64,000 nucleotides of DNA from Nilaparvata lugens. Taxonomy: Eukaryota; Arthropoda; Insecta; Hemiptera; Delphacidae. Every line of letters starts with the position of its first letter. The first letter of the stretch is position 1. Of the stretch, positions 31,832 to 44,286 are shown piece after piece. Made by a program: the position numbers and the translations under genes. The stretch is taken from contig NC_052507.1 of the NCBI RefSeq assembly GCF_014356525.2, forward strand, positions 43,426,687-43,490,686, given 5' to 3'. The notes beneath the pieces are model-generated. The model had not been told where the DNA came from, did not search any database, and saw nothing but the letters and a program-made list of their open reading frames with translations.

Positions 31832-32536
31832 ATGGTTCGACCGAACAGAGGCATGACGAAGAATGAGGTCAATGCTCCGAAGCCAGCTATTTCTGGATCA
31901 TTGTCTGAAGAGACCCTTCACATTATTCGACAGCAAATCGAGGAATCTGTGCATAATGCCGTCTCAATGGCTGTGAAGTCTACTTTTGAGAAATTTCAGG
32001 CATTGAAGGAGGAGAACAAACAGCTGCACAATAGCATTTGTGAGCTGGAGGTGTCTTGTCATGTGAAGGTCGACGACCTCGAGCAATATGGGCGCTGACA
32101 TTCAATACGTACCTGAGATTGACAATTGATCCCTGAGAGTGACAAAGAAGACACGGACCTGCTGGCACTTGATGTCTTCAACAAGAAGCTGAACGTGCCC
32201 GTGACTCTGGCAGATGTCAACCGCTCGCATCACGTTGGAAGGCATCAACCACCTCAACAAGGGCAAGCAAAACCTAAGGACCAACCCATCATAGTTCGAC
32301 TCTGCAGCTACCGGACCAGGAAGATGATCTTCGACGCTAAGAGGAAGCTGCAGGGTTCCGGCGTCACCATTCGCGAGGATCTGACTGTGGAGCATCTCAA
32401 GATCCTCAATGCTGCGGCCGACCGTCATGGGCATTGGAATTTCTGGTCATTGGACGGGAGGATCCAGATCTCTATCAGCGAGGGAGGATCCAAGAGAGTC
32501 CACACAGTCGAGAGGATGCCGACCTTCAAAAAGTAG
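31832..32536 (+). pseudogene. LINE C ORF1 (L1-type RNA-binding protein)
   Basis: The first frame, MVRPNRGMTKNEV, includes a coiled-coil stretch STFEKFQALKEENKQLHNS and ends VDDLEQYGR at a stop near 32098. The next frame carries the C-terminal part: DKEDTDLLALDVFNKKL, NRSHHVGRH, IIVRLCSYRTRKMIF and EDLTVEHLKIL. This series matches ORF1 proteins that package LINE RNA (coiled coil, RRM-like fold, C-terminal domain). A frameshift near 32095-32125 separates the two parts. Confidence 0.8.
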
Positions 32537-33655
32537 AGGTGAATTGAATCATTTCAGGATTCAATGACCAAGGTGCCCTTCACTACAATAATAGGAAATT
32601 CGTTCTAATACATTTCACAGTAGATATACCTTGGCATTTTTCATGAGCTGGCTTTCTGTTCTATAAATGAATCTTTCCACTGCTATTTATGATTATATAT
32701 ATAAGGCAATTATTTCAAACTAAGGAGATCCACATCTGTTGTTACTGATTAATGATTTATCTTGATAATAATTCCCAAAACTACGTTCAATGCATCAACT
32801 ACTATACGCCAGAGGGTACTTAGAGAATCATTATCTCTATTCTTACTAATAATTATTACATCTCTTACCAAAATTATTTCCATGATTAAAAATTTTCGAA
32901 ATGCTGAATTTCAAATAAATTGGATGATTAACATACGTTACAGATATAGATGTAATCTATAGGTATAGATAGTAATCTCTTCTATATTAGGTGTACATAA
33001 TAATATCTTCTACTATTGCCACAGCTCGAACAATAGAAGCTAATGTGTGAAGTATTATTGATAGAACAGAGGGGTGGGTAGTCTGTTCATATGCTTATGT
33101 TTCATTTAACGTTATCTTAGACATTCATCACTAAAATATTACAGTACTCAATTTACTACTTTTATCGTTATTGCAACTCCCAATAATTAATTATACTTCT
33201 AATACTATATAATATTTTTCATACTTCACCGTTCAATCCTATTTAAAACTCATCTAAAATAATCCAGCACTTTCTCCATCGTCTCCTCTACTTCTTATTT
33301 TTCTTTCTCATTTCTCTTCTTGATCTTATATTTATAATGATTACTAGAATATTGTTGTAATTTTTATTACATTTATTATAACTGTTGTGATTTTAGCGAT
33401 GATGATTATTATTCTTTCCCATTCTTCTTCTTCTGAAGGGAGCCGAACTGTCAAGGCATACTGAATGCACTCGAATCAAGAGACTTTTTCATTTAGGTTA
33501 AGTTTTATCAGTTTCATCCCCATTTTCCCCATCATGTGTTGTTCTGAGGTCGGTTCACGATTGGTCTGCTGCTTCCATGATGCCTCTCACTGACATGTCA
33601 GCTCGCTCGCCCTCAAGTAGGCGATTATTCCAATAATAGAAATAATGACGCAGGT
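32537..33655 (+). other. LINE C spacer between ORF1 and ORF2
   Basis: About 1.1 kb of AT-rich sequence with no domain. Such spacers occur in some LINEs. An older unrecognised insertion cannot be excluded. Confidence 0.45.
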
Positions 33656-36344
33656 ATGTTCCTAGCAAATAAGCTCCACTCTTTCAAAAAACTTTTCAAG
33701 GCTGCTCACCTTAACGTACAATCCCTCAGCTGCCACATTGATGAACTCAGAGCAATCTTCCGTTTTCAGGACTTCAATATAATCGGAATTTCCAAATCAT
33801 TTTTGAAGCCTAGTACTTCATCAAATTTTGTTTAATTGCCTGGATAATATAATCTTTTCCGGAATGATAGATTAAATAAAGCTTGTGGGGGTGTAGCAAT
33901 TTATGTGAAAGATGGTATCAAAACAAAAGTTTTTATCACATCTAAACAAGAGTCTTGTTCCAGACCAGAGTTTATGCTACTTGAATTATCCTTATCTAGT
34001 ACTGATAAATTACTCGTTGGTATCTTTTATCGCCCACCAAAAATAGGTAATTTCACAGATTTCGAAAATGCCTTGCTTTCTCTTATGCCTTGTTATAACC
34101 GTATACTAGTTTTGGGGGATATGAACACCGACTTGAACATGACAAATCGTAACTTTGACTACTCTCAACTGACTACAATTTTCCAATGCCTAAACATGAC
34201 TATTTTACCTCTCGATCCAACTCATCATACTAATGAATCAGACACACTCATTGACCTTCTCATTGTTAGTGATCCCAATGAGGTTGTTCAAGCAGGCCAA
34301 ATCTCAGTCCCAGCTATTTCTAGACATGATTTGATCTACTGTGTACTTTCCCATAAGATACCCAAGCCAGAACAGAAAATTATCACTTATAGAGACTTCA
34401 AAAACTTTGATGAAGCCGCCTTCCTGACTGATGTGGCTCAGACTCAATGGCATCAAATTGAAGCATTACCCTTAGTTGATGACATGGTCAAGACTCTCGA
34501 GAATTGGACTTTGACTTTGTATGACAAACATGCACCTCATGTGACAAGGAGGATTAATAGAAAACGACGAGTACTGTGGATGACTGAAGACATACTTAAG
34601 ATGATGGGATGTAGAGACAAAGCACATAGAAAATTCAAAAATACATTTGACTTGAACAGTTTGATTGAGTATAGGAGACTTAGAGATAGAGTTGAACAGG
34701 AATTACGAAACTCGAAGATTAGGTACTTGAATTCGTTCATGACAAACAATAGACAAGACTCTAAATCACTTTGGCAGGGAATAAAAGAATTCGGGCTTGG
34801 CAAACAGAAATCGAATCCCCAAATTGACTTGCCATTGAACAATATAAATGACTATTTGGTTTCACACTCTAACCAACGTGACAAAGTTGTCATTGCTAAT
34901 CATATCGATGATCTTGAAGAGCAGGTTACAAACTTAGATTTACCAATTACTGATCAATTTCATTTCTATACAATCTTAGAAGAAGACACTTTCAAAGCAA
35001 TTCAATGTATTCATAATAATGCTATGGGTGTAGACAAAATTTCTATTAAATTCATCAAGAAGATGTTATTTGCTGTTTTACCAACCATTACATACATTTT
35101 CAACAAGTCACTTGAAGAAGGCAATTTCCCTGAAAACTGGAAGTTTGTTCTGGTTTGCCCTCTAAATAAAGTTCTATCACCCAATAAAGTTGAGGATTTT
35201 CTATCAATCAGTACTCTACCTGCATTGTCCAAAGTGCTAGAAAGACTCAATCATGCTCAAGTTGTAAAATTTCATGACAAGAATAGTAAGCTTCATAACT
35301 TTCAATCAGGCTTGAGGAAATTCCATTCAACTGAGACGGCTCTGCTTCGTGTCACTGATGATATAAGGTTAGCTATGGACCAAAGAAAATGCACCATCCT
35401 CACCCTATTTGATTTTTCTAAAGCATTCGATACTGTTGATCATACAGTCCTTTTGAATAAGTTGGCTATTCTTGGTTTCAGTCACAACTCGTAAGTTTGG
35501 TTCAAATCCTATCTATTAGGTAGGAAACAATGTGTATCTGTCGGTGACAAGAAGTCAACTTGGAACAACGTTATGCATGGAGTACCACAAGGTTCAATTT
35601 TAGGCCCTCTCCTCTTCACTTTGTATGCTAATGACCTTTCTTCCATTATCAAATTCACAAAATCAGTGTAGACAGTAATGACATTCCTTAGTGTAGCTCA
35701 GTTAAAAATTTAGGCATTATTATGAATAATACTCTTGACTGGTCAGAACAAGTGAACAAAACTTGTAAAAAGGTATTCTCAGCCATGCATGCATTGAAGA
35801 AAATGCACGATATTCTCCCTAGAAACATTAAATTATTATTGGTTCAATCTCTCATCTTCCCACATCTAATGTATGGTTATTCTGTTCTTAACAATATGCA
35901 AGTCACTCTGAATGATAAACTACAGCGTTGCCAAAATTATTGTCTACGTTTTGTGTACTCTCTCCAACGCCATGATCATATCACCCCAGCCCACATTGCT
36001 AGTTCAACATTAAAGCTTCCCGATCAAAGGGTTTTTCCAATAGTCAAGCTTGTTAGAGATATCTTGAAATACGGTAATCCGAACTATTTTGAAGATGATT
36101 TCAAATTCGTCTCTGAAGGTAGGAGGATAGATGCTTCACATACTGGAACCGGAGAAAGTACTTTAAGGATACCCAATCATTGAACTACTATTCTCACAAA
36201 ATCCTCCTTAGTCAGTGCCTGTCGTGCATGGAATGCACTTCCTGTTTCTATCAGGAAGCTTTTCAATTATCGAGAGCCGAGCGAGCTTCATCCTGACTTT
36301 AAAAAACATCTTTTGGAACAAATGACCGAAACTGTCTGGCCCTA
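33656..36344 (+). pseudogene. LINE C ORF2: endonuclease and reverse transcriptase
   Basis: The endonuclease starts AAHLNVQSLSCHIDELR. The catalytic Glu block reads ISKSF instead of ISESF. Two stops follow near 33832-33846, then ACGGVAIYVKDG, GIFYRPPK, VLGDMNTDL and SRHDLIY. The RT begins NNAMGVDKISIKFIKK and has LFDFSKAFDTVDHTVL, a stop at about 35492, and HGVPQGSILGPLLFTLYAND. The expected YADD block is deleted near 35660; the next recognised block is VKNLGIIMNNTLDW, with the thumb and C-terminal region to 36344. It is inactive on several counts. Confidence 0.88.
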
Positions 36345-36423
36345 GAACAATCACATGACAACCATCCCTCACCCATTCCACCAATATAAACCTTTAAACC
36401 TGTTATAGAACGAATTGTATATA
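36345..36423 (+). other. LINE C 3' UTR, first part
   Basis: Short noncoding stretch between the ORF2 stop and the nested retroposon. It ends in attgtatata (36414-36423), which recurs after the insertion. Confidence 0.6.
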
Positions 36424-37188
36424 TGATAAGATAAGATAAGATAAGATTCTTTATTTCGCAACCAATTTACAACAACAGTACAGCGCACAAAACTAAAAAA
36501 AAAAAGATAGCAAATAAGAATAATAAAACAATACTTAAGAGAACTTTTTAACCGAATAAATATGAAACTTGCTGATAATACTAATTGTATTAATTCTCAT
36601 TATAGGATTATGGAATGTAATCTAGCACAGCTACACTGTTTTACAAAAATACAACATAATTAATGCACGAAATAAAATACTGCATGCAAAGACCTTCATA
36701 ACAAGGTCACGTTCGCATATATTATATAAACTCATGTTATTTCAATTATCCACTGCATACTGCTGTATATTACTGAAAGTTGATAACCCTGATCTACTTT
36801 CAGCCTACTTCATTTTATTAATCAATTATTTGATCTTATCTACCTACATAATTATTTTACTTTATCAATTTTCTGTTGTTTTTTCTCTTAAATATTCATA
36901 TTGATTAAAACTTTCACAATATTTCCATTAATGAATAAATCCTTAGTTTCAATAATGAAATTGACGTTTTGGTAGAGAGTTAGTGGGGAAGATATTTTTA
37001 ATATTCTTTCCGAAGAATGGACATTGATATGTCCAAAGCTCCGCCAAATTATGTAGATGCATAACAATATAATTATTATCTATAGTTATTATATTACGAA
37101 TCGCTTTTTCATATCATATACAGTTCAATAATTATTTTCTTAGTCTATATTATGTAAATTCATCTATAATTTTGCTGTATTGTAAGCT
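36424..37188 (-). mobile_element. 765-bp retroposon nested in the LINE C 3' UTR
   Basis: On the minus strand it ends GGTTGCGAAATAAAGAATC and then (TTATC)n, a LINE-type 3' terminus. The word attgtatata flanks it at 36414-36423 and 37189-37198. No coding domain is visible, so it is a 5'-truncated 3' UTR. It is the third level of nesting: retroposon in LINE C in element B. Confidence 0.7.
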
Positions 37189-37266
37189 ATTGTATATAAG
37201 TGTATAAGCCAGTATATATTCTAATCTACATAAATAAAGTACTCAATCAATCAATCAATCAATCAT

Positions 37267-37823
37267 TCTCTGCATATGCACCAACTGAAGAAGCAGAAGA
37301 AGATGTCAAAAATAGCTTTTATGAAGCGCTAGAAAAGGAGTTGAGAATGGTACCCAGGTATGATCTGCTGATAGTGCTTGGAGACTGGAATGCCCAGATT
37401 GGTAAGAAGGACTTTCTGAGAACAGTTGCAGGCAAGCATACACTGCATGAAGAGACCAACGATAATGGAATTAGACTCTGTGAGTTTGCAATGGCAAAGA
37501 ATATGATTGTGAGCAGTACTTGCTTCTCAAGAAAGAATATACACATGGGAACCTGGACATCACCATCAGCAGAAACAGTCACACAAATCGATCACATTTT
37601 GATATCTAGAAGACTTGCCTCATTAATAATAGACGTCAGATCTCAAGGAGGGCCGAGACTTTCAAGAGTGGAAGATGGAAGTGGTGCAAGGAGACGTGTG
37701 ATTGACAAAGAAAAGCTAAGAAATCATGACTATGCAGAGGGGTATAGAACAGAGCTTGAAAGGCTAATACCGGATGGTCTGAATGAAGTTGATGATGATG
37801 AAAAGGGCTGTGGGATAATTTAA
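37267..37823 (+). pseudogene. Element B endonuclease, second part
   Basis: The frame has SAYAPTEEAEED, LLIVLGDWNAQIGKKD (catalytic Asp/Asn), THLEET-like LHEETNDNGIRL, MGTWTSPS and QIDHILISRRL. The final SDHY-type block is missing: after DVRS the frame reads into QGGPRLSRV and unrelated sequence, so a small deletion removed the last catalytic Asp-His. Confidence 0.82.
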
Positions 37824-38431
37824 AGAAAACAATCAATGATGTTGTCAATTAAAGCCTTGGTGAAAGGAGAAAAGGGAGAAATGATGAATGGTATGATGAG
37901 GAGTGTGAGGAAGCCATAAAAAAGAAAAATGAGGATAGGAAAATGATGGTCCAGAGAAACACAAGAAGAAACCGCACCAAGTATTGTGAGAGTAGGAAAG
38001 CAGCCAACAAAATATGTGGATGAAAGAAAAGAGAATATATGAAGAGGCTCATCAATAATATAGAAATAATGAATGAACAAAATGAAAGCAGGAAATTTTA
38101 TCAGGCAGTCAAAAGAATGAAAAAAGGTTTCCAGCCTAATTTAATAGCCTGTGAAAGCCGTGATGGAAAAGTACTAGGAGAAGAAAATGATATAATGGAT
38201 GGATGGGCAGAGCACTTCAGGGATGTCTTGAACCGAGAGGGGGATTGATGAGCAAGAACAATTGGCATATGCCAGTGCAGAACTCTTGATCCCTCCCCCA
38301 AGCTATGAAGAAGTGGCAGAAATTATAAAAAAATCTAAAATTAATAAAGTGCCTGTGGGAGATTCAATACCTGCTGAGCTAATAAAATTTGGTGGAAATA
38401 AGATAGTGAGAGCTCTGCATACATTGATAAC
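37824..38431 (+). pseudogene. Element B linker between endonuclease and RT
   Basis: Pieces in shifting frames read NDEWYDEECEEAIKKKN, REYMKRLINNIEIMNEQN, RKFYQAVKRMKKGFQPN, MDGWAEHFRDVLNRE and ELLIPPPSYEEVAEIIKKSK. These are the usual RTE segments leading into the RT fingers. Stops or frameshifts occur near 37850, 38022, 38248 and 38420. Confidence 0.75.
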
Positions 38432-39806
38432 ATGGATATGATAACATGGCCTGAAGAGTGGACAAGTGGTGTGATATGCCCCATACTAAAAAAAGGTGAT
38501 AAAATGAATTGTAATAATTACAGAGGTATTACGCTACTCTGCACATCATACAAACTTTTTTCTGCCCTGGTGTTGAGGCGACTAGGGGTGTATGCTGAAG
38601 AAATAATTGGCGATCATCAGTGTGGCTTCAGGCAAGGGAGAGGTACAACAGATCAGATATTTACAATGAAGCAGATTATGGAGAAGTTTTTTGAGTTTAA
38701 CACAGATCTGCATATGCTGTTTGTGGACTTTCGCCAAGCTTTTGATAGTTTTAAAAGAGGCAGCATGATGAGAATCCTTCTTGAGTTCGGAATCCCTAGA
38801 AAGTTGATCAATCTCATAAACTTGACAATGTATGGCACAACGGTTCAAGTTAAAATCGGTACCAAGATGAGTCGGACGTTTAATGTTACAACTGGTGTTA
38901 GACAAGGAGACGCACTTTCAGCCACACTCTTCAATCTGGTGTTGGAAACAGTAATTCGGAAGCTGGGACTGAGAGGCACAAAAGTAAATAGAATGTGTCA
39001 GGTTCTGACCTATGCGGACGATGTTGTGTTAGTTACAAGAAATAAAGAGAATCTAAAAGAACTTTTCTGTACAGTGAGGGATGAGGCTGGAAGTGTGGGT
39101 CTGGAAATAAACATTGAAAAAACAAAGTACATGAGAATGTCAGCAAATGAGCAGGGGAGACAGGTTAATAACTTGAAAATATCAGATGGTTGTGAAATAG
39201 AAGGCGTTAGTAAGTTTGAATACCTTGGGGTAATGCTAACTGGTGATAATAGAACGAGTAATGAAATATATGACAGGATCATGATGGGCAACCGTGCATA
39301 TTATGCAAACCAAAAAATTTTCAAGAGCAGATTCATTTCGTGTAAAACAAAAGAAAAAATGTACAGGACGTTAATAAAGCTGGTTGTGACTTACGGATCG
39401 GAGACATGGACAATTTTGAGCAAGGATGAGAGAGCACTGAGCTCATTTGAAAGAAAAATGCTCAGAAGGATTTGGGGACCAAAATGGGATGATGGAAATT
39501 GGAGAGCCAGGTATAATAGTGAGATTGATGAAGCCATTGGGCAAGAAAACATTGTACGGTTCATAAGGCAAACATATAGAATGGTTGGGTCATGTGGAAA
39601 GGATGGGTGAAGAGAGAGTCCCATTGAAGATGATGGATGAGATGATGATGGGGAAAAGGAGAAGAGGAAGACCAAGGAAGAGATGGCTGAATGACGTCCT
39701 GGGCGATCTTTGGGTGCTAGGAGTGGCAGACTGGCGACGAAGAGCCCAGGAGAGAGAAGTTTGGAGGCATTGTGTAGAGGAGGCCAAAGTCCACCCAGAA
39801 CTGTAG
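38432..39806 (+). pseudogene. Element B reverse transcriptase (RTE type)
   Basis: A clean 392-codon frame contains EEWTSGVICPILKKGD, NYRGITLLCTSYKLFS, GFRQGRGTTDQIF, the palm block MLFVDFRQAFDS, GVRQGDALSATLFNLVLE and the catalytic LTYADDVVLV (about 39010). KFEYLGVMLT and the thumb follow. It then shifts one frame near 39590 to GHVERMGEERVPLKMM and the RTE C-terminal RRGRPRKRW motif, ending at 39806. The palm is intact, but the start is lost and the C-terminus is frameshifted, so it is not a complete gene. Confidence 0.88.
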
Positions 39807-39830
39807 AGCCACATAAACTAAAACTAACTA

Positions 39831-40359
39831 GGTTGATTTAAATGTTATTGTGCAAGTAGTTATAAATGAGGGAAAAGTCCTATTCAGAATACAGATGAGA
39901 ATTAAATGTTAAATTATATATCACTATTCAAAGTATTAAATATGCTCAGTTAATGTACTCAAATATCAGTATTAGTATAATATTCAATATTAGTATAATG
40001 AAAATTATAGAAGCTCAAAGTCCATAAGATGAATTATTCATCTAAATTCCACTGACGGCCAAACTCATACCCTTAGAGCTAATATTTAGAGTACCTAATA
40101 TTGTTGGAACACTGAATTATAAAATTCTAATTTGATAAGCAGAAGCAAGTTGAAGGATTGAGCTGTAGAAATCTGTAAAATGTATGCTGATAGTGAAATC
40201 ATGAAAGTTATTAGTTGATGCTATTAAGCAGAATAAGAATTTTAATTGAGCCATTTGTGATATTTTTCTTGTATATTTACTCATATTGTTTTTGCATTTA
40301 TTTTTCCATATATTATTTTTTGCCCATTGATTTCATTGTAATTATATATCTAATGATTG
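39831..40359. other. Unassigned AT-rich region
   Basis: About 530 bp after element B with no gene or clear repeat. Confidence 0.4.
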
Positions 40360-40640
40360 AATGGTGTATATCATTCATTTATTATCCTGTCTTCATGCAT
40401 GACCAATCTTGTACTAGTCTATTTTATTATCATTATTGACAAATTGATAAAATTATCAACAAACTATATTCTTCACCGGATAAATCAGCGATATACAGTA
40501 TCAAACACTAAATCTTCAGAAATAATACATTATCAAGATTTATTCAAATGGTTCAACCTTATCACTGAAATCAAATTGACTGAAATACAGAGTCATAGTA
40601 TTAAGTTGAAGCAGTACTACAGATCATAGAAAGTATAGGG
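40360..40640 (-). repeat. Dispersed repeat R, copy 3 (inverted)
   Basis: Read on the minus strand this resembles 44510-44700 plus 45230-45280, and 55160-55370. Shared words include cttaatactatgac, tatccggtgaagaatata and gattggtcatgcatg. It lacks the 0.5-kb insertion found in copy 1 and has no tRNA-like head. It is more diverged than copies 1 and 2. Confidence 0.75.
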
Positions 40641-40940
40641 ATTCTAATTAGAATACTGACGTTGATCACACTCAGTATTATCTCGCACTGCTAACCCCAT
40701 TGTCAGATGGTAGCGAGTAGGATTGATGTCAGTACCCTATTGTCTTGTGCAATATTTGAAATCCTTATATTTATCTACCTGTTCAACATCTATAATTGTG
40801 GAGTCAGTCAATGCAGTGGTAAAGATTGCCAATGGATGAAGCAGCAGCAGTTCGCAGTGATTGATAGCAGAGTTTGATATAAGCTCCTCGAAGAGCTGGT
40901 AAGAACCATATGGTATTTTTATTTCAGCAGGCGCCAAAAT
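40641..40940. other. Unassigned region
   Basis: About 300 bp between repeat R and the RTE fragment; nothing recognised. Confidence 0.4.
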
Positions 40941-41712
40941 ATGAAAAATATTCAAATTTCACATGCTCTACCGACAGACTGCCAGCTGGATACAAGTAAC
41001 CCCAAAAGAACATTACAATACCCGACAAGATCAAAAATAGTTATTGACATCAAAGAGTTGGAGCAAGTGTCACAATACTGCTACCTTGGTTGTGATATCA
41101 ATTTTAAGGACGAATTGGATATTGATAAGAAAATAAGTAAATTCCATTCAATATGTGGCAACATCAGCAGAACCCTGAACAAGAAAGCGAGAAAATAAAC
41201 ACTCATGAAGTTCTACAGAGTGATGGCTGCCCCTGTTCCACTATACGGAAGTGAATCAAGGGTCACAACAAAACGTCTAGAGAGCAGGGTGCAGGCAGCG
41301 GAAATGATATTCCTTCGCAGGACTAAGGGCTGTGACCGCCGGGACCACATAAGAAACAAAGATATACGACAAGAACTAGGTGCTTTCAACATGAACGAGA
41401 AGGTAATATCATATCGCAACCAATGGAGAGAGCATGTCAACAGAATGCCAGCAGAAAGGATTCCCTTGAAGATTCTGAACTACCACCCGAAAGGGAAATG
41501 AGATATAGGTAGACCTAGAAAAAGATGGCAATAGAATACATAATATGTAATAGCTGCTAAAATTTTTCAGTTTCATTATAATTTACTGTATAATGTAAAA
41601 AGAACAATTTTAATTTTCGATTTACTGTGTGCTGTAGATTTGACCTATACTGTTGTGAGTCGGAACAGGCAAGAGCCTAATCCTTCATGGAAACAAGAAG
41701 AAGAAGGAGGAG
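40941..41712 (+). pseudogene. RTE-like LINE D, RT C-terminal fragment and 3' tail
   Basis: The frame reads LEQVSQYCYLGCDINF, ISKFHSICGNISRTLNK, a stop at 41196, MKFYRVMAAPVPLYGSES and VQAAEMIFLRRTKGCDR. RNQWREHVNRMPAERIPLK, a second stop, and IGRPRKRW follow. This is the thumb-to-C-terminus of an RTE-type RT, with both stops in one otherwise continuous frame. The 3' UTR ends with ttcatggaaacaag and (aag)n at about 41690-41712. Everything upstream is lost by 5' truncation. Confidence 0.85.
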
Positions 41713-43711
41713 ACCTTTTTTTGAGCATTCGTTGTCTGGACTAAAAGCTCTTCCCTAGTTTACAACACATATTTTTCTCATCCATATTAGTGTCCTTAAT
41801 GAATCTTGTGTCTTATTGGTGGAATATATATCAATTGAAATAGTCCAACAATAACAGTTGTATATGATTATCTTTTGTTTTTTGTGCTTTGAATATTGTA
41901 TTTATTTCTACTACCCATGGTGGTCAGGTGAATGAAATAAATCAGAAACAGACTTGAATTTCTTATTATACGTGATGAATTAACCAATATCTCATCCATC
42001 AGTACTCCAGTATTCTAAATTTCAATATCATCAATCATTCCCCCAAAAATTGTCATATTGACACATTTTGGCATCCTCCAACACCCAAAGAAAACATACA
42101 AATCTAATTACAATCTGTCAGTTAATGCAAACACTTGAAAAGCACAACATACTATTTACATTTACTATTCCAATCATTCTACCAATGCGTAGAGGAGTCA
42201 CCTATTCAGCTCAAACATCCTCAATTTTTAGAGTTATAACTCAACAAATCGTGAAGACCAATCATGCAATAAAAACTATTGTATACGAAATGCTTCCCTC
42301 TCGCCTTCTTCAAAAGCATCATATTAGTTGGATCAGGTAAGATAAACATGTTCAGATAGAGGTATCTTAAAAAGCCAAAGGCACTTGCGTTATAGTTTCC
42401 CAAGTAGTTAGAAGGTGAATGAAACAAATTCAATAGGTGGTTATCTTGGACCGGTAAAATTGAGTTCTGAAGGACTGTCCATGCAATAGTATCATGAAGA
42501 CATTCAAAATAAAAGCATCAACCTTTTACTTAGACTTACATGAGGATGTTTAGAGAGAGGCTTCTTAGCCAGTTATTCGTGAACATAAAAGGAGACTCAA
42601 AAGGACTTTAGAGTGATGCATGTTTGGTAAATGTCGTCCTAGAATAGTAGCAATATTCAGTAGTGAGATAAAGAAGTGATTCGAAGTGACCCATTGGCCG
42701 CGCTTGTACAGTTGAAATAGGCTCTAGAGAAAACATTAGACTGTCGCAGCCCGAGTGACCGACGAAACAATAACAGTATCGAGGATGCAGAGTGGTGCAG
42801 TGTATCTGAAGGGTCGAATGAGATCGACGTTGGTAGGTTGAAAGTTTCAAGGAAGGCTGCTGCTACCACTCGTACCTACAACACAGCTTTTCTAGTCGAT
42901 GCTTGTTGTTTTAGGACTCGTTGCGCTTTCATCAGGGGTCGACTTGAAAAATCACTTGAAAGCTTCCCCCACCACACTCCCACTCACACAATTGTCTCTT
43001 TTGATCCGATTAGGGCGGCCGAACCGTGCCGTACACCGGCGACCGTCCAACCTTCCAACTTACCACTTGCCTCCAAAGTCCCGACCAGTTCTCTAATCTG
43101 CCATCAGCCACTGAATTTTCAATTGCTCTGTTGCCCCAGCACTCCCATCCCCCAATCAAACTGTCATCATTTCTTATGAACAACATAAATTGTTCCCATT
43201 CAACAAATTCTGAAAATTGCAAGTGAATCTCCTCTCCAACAACACAATATCAGGCCTCTCTAATCATTACAGTGCACGGTGAACCGCGTCTGATTGTTTC
43301 ACTCCAACTGCCCTATTGTCTCTGCATCTAGTGTATTCAATGAAAGCTCTTCTCTTTATGCAGAATGTGATGTGTTTCGAACTATCATAGAGGCATCGTA
43401 CTGTTGATCAAATAGATAGTTACTCTGGATCTGAGTACAATAATGAAAACCAATTTCGAAATGTAGAAAAAGATTGGACAAGCGTATATTGAGCTGTCAA
43501 TAATTCATCAAATTCTATCATAATCAGTGAAACGTTTATGTCATCAACTCATAGTCAATATTGATCTAAGATCCATGTTTTTATTTTATATCATAAATTA
43601 TAATTTATGGAATAATTTATTTATATAAATTAATATTATAGATATGATTTATTTATATCTATGATCATTCTTTATCAATAAAAGTAAAAGTAGTTTATCT
43701 TGGAAACTTAA
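41713..43711. other. Unassigned region with a GC-richer core
   Basis: About 2 kb. The part at 42660-43230 is less AT-rich and has open frames on both strands (for example 42838-43179), but none resembles a known family. It could be old repeat or a host exon. The rest is AT-rich with no pattern seen. Confidence 0.35.
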
Positions 43712-43985
43712 AATGGTATTGTTTGATGACTTTGGATGGTTATTTGAGGATAGATGCTATGACACAATAGAGTATGATGATGTGTTGAATTTTCAGCCAT
43801 CATTGAAATTGAACAATGCTTGTAAAGCGTCTATCAACATCTTACATATATGAATATACGTAGTATGAAAAACAATTTTGATGAGTTCTCCATCGACCTT
43901 CAAAACTGTAAAATCATCTACCATTAAATAATTCTATCTGAAACATGGATCTCGAGCAAAACACAAAAAATCTGGTGTGGCGCAC
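43712..43985 (+). pseudogene. LINE ORF2 N-terminal scrap (endonuclease start)
   Basis: The frame MVLFDDFGWLFEDRCYD leads to KASINILHI, and after a small shift to MNIRSMKNNFDEFSIDLQ and IILSETWISS. This is the opening of a CR1/Jockey-like endonuclease, with the Asn of NIRS and the catalytic Glu of SETW. The rest of the domain is absent. The copy is broken by a two-base shift near 43850 and a stop. Confidence 0.65.
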
Positions 43986-44264
43986 TCACACAGGTTTCCT
44001 TGCCGTTATGAAGATTGATCACCTGACACTAGTATACACGCGCATCTCAAGTCTACTATTCAAAGATCTGCCAGCTGGTGACAGGACAATAACGCTGGAG
44101 ACACACGAAGTCTGCTATCTCTTCATAGTGAATGATTTAATAGAATCAACAGTTGCCAACAGTTTGCATTATTGAATAAACACATTCTGACACAAACATT
44201 ATTTGCATTCTCAATTTTCGAGCTTATTTCCAATTTTAGGTGAAAATGTCACTGAATATGTCAC
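43986..44264. other. Unassigned region
   Basis: The ORF at 43945-44175 has no recognisable product. Confidence 0.4.
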
Positions 44265-44286
44265 ATTATTTCTTCCGATAAAGAGT

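Larger units (their letters stand above)
31586..37266 (+). mobile_element. LINE C (CR1/Jockey-like), inserted in element B
   Basis: A 5.7-kb plus-strand non-LTR retrotransposon. It has an L1-type ORF1 (31832-32536), an ORF2 with endonuclease and RT (33656-36344), and a 3' end reading aataaagtactc followed by (aatc)n. The word tctct at 31581-31585 and 37267-37271 is the likely target duplication, and element B's endonuclease continues in order across it. The element is close to full length but carries stops, frameshifts and a deletion of the RT catalytic motif. A smaller retroposon sits in its 3' UTR. Confidence 0.85.
37267..39830 (+). mobile_element. RTE-like LINE B, 3' part
   Basis: Element B resumes after LINE C. 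It contains the rest of the endonuclease, a linker and a long RT frame, and ends soon after the last stop. Total coding length with the 5' part fits an RTE element. Confidence 0.85.

Noticed and set aside
42838..43179. Host exon in the GC-richer stretch
   Set aside because: No protein family, splice pattern or codon signal I could defend; overlapping frames are open on both strands.
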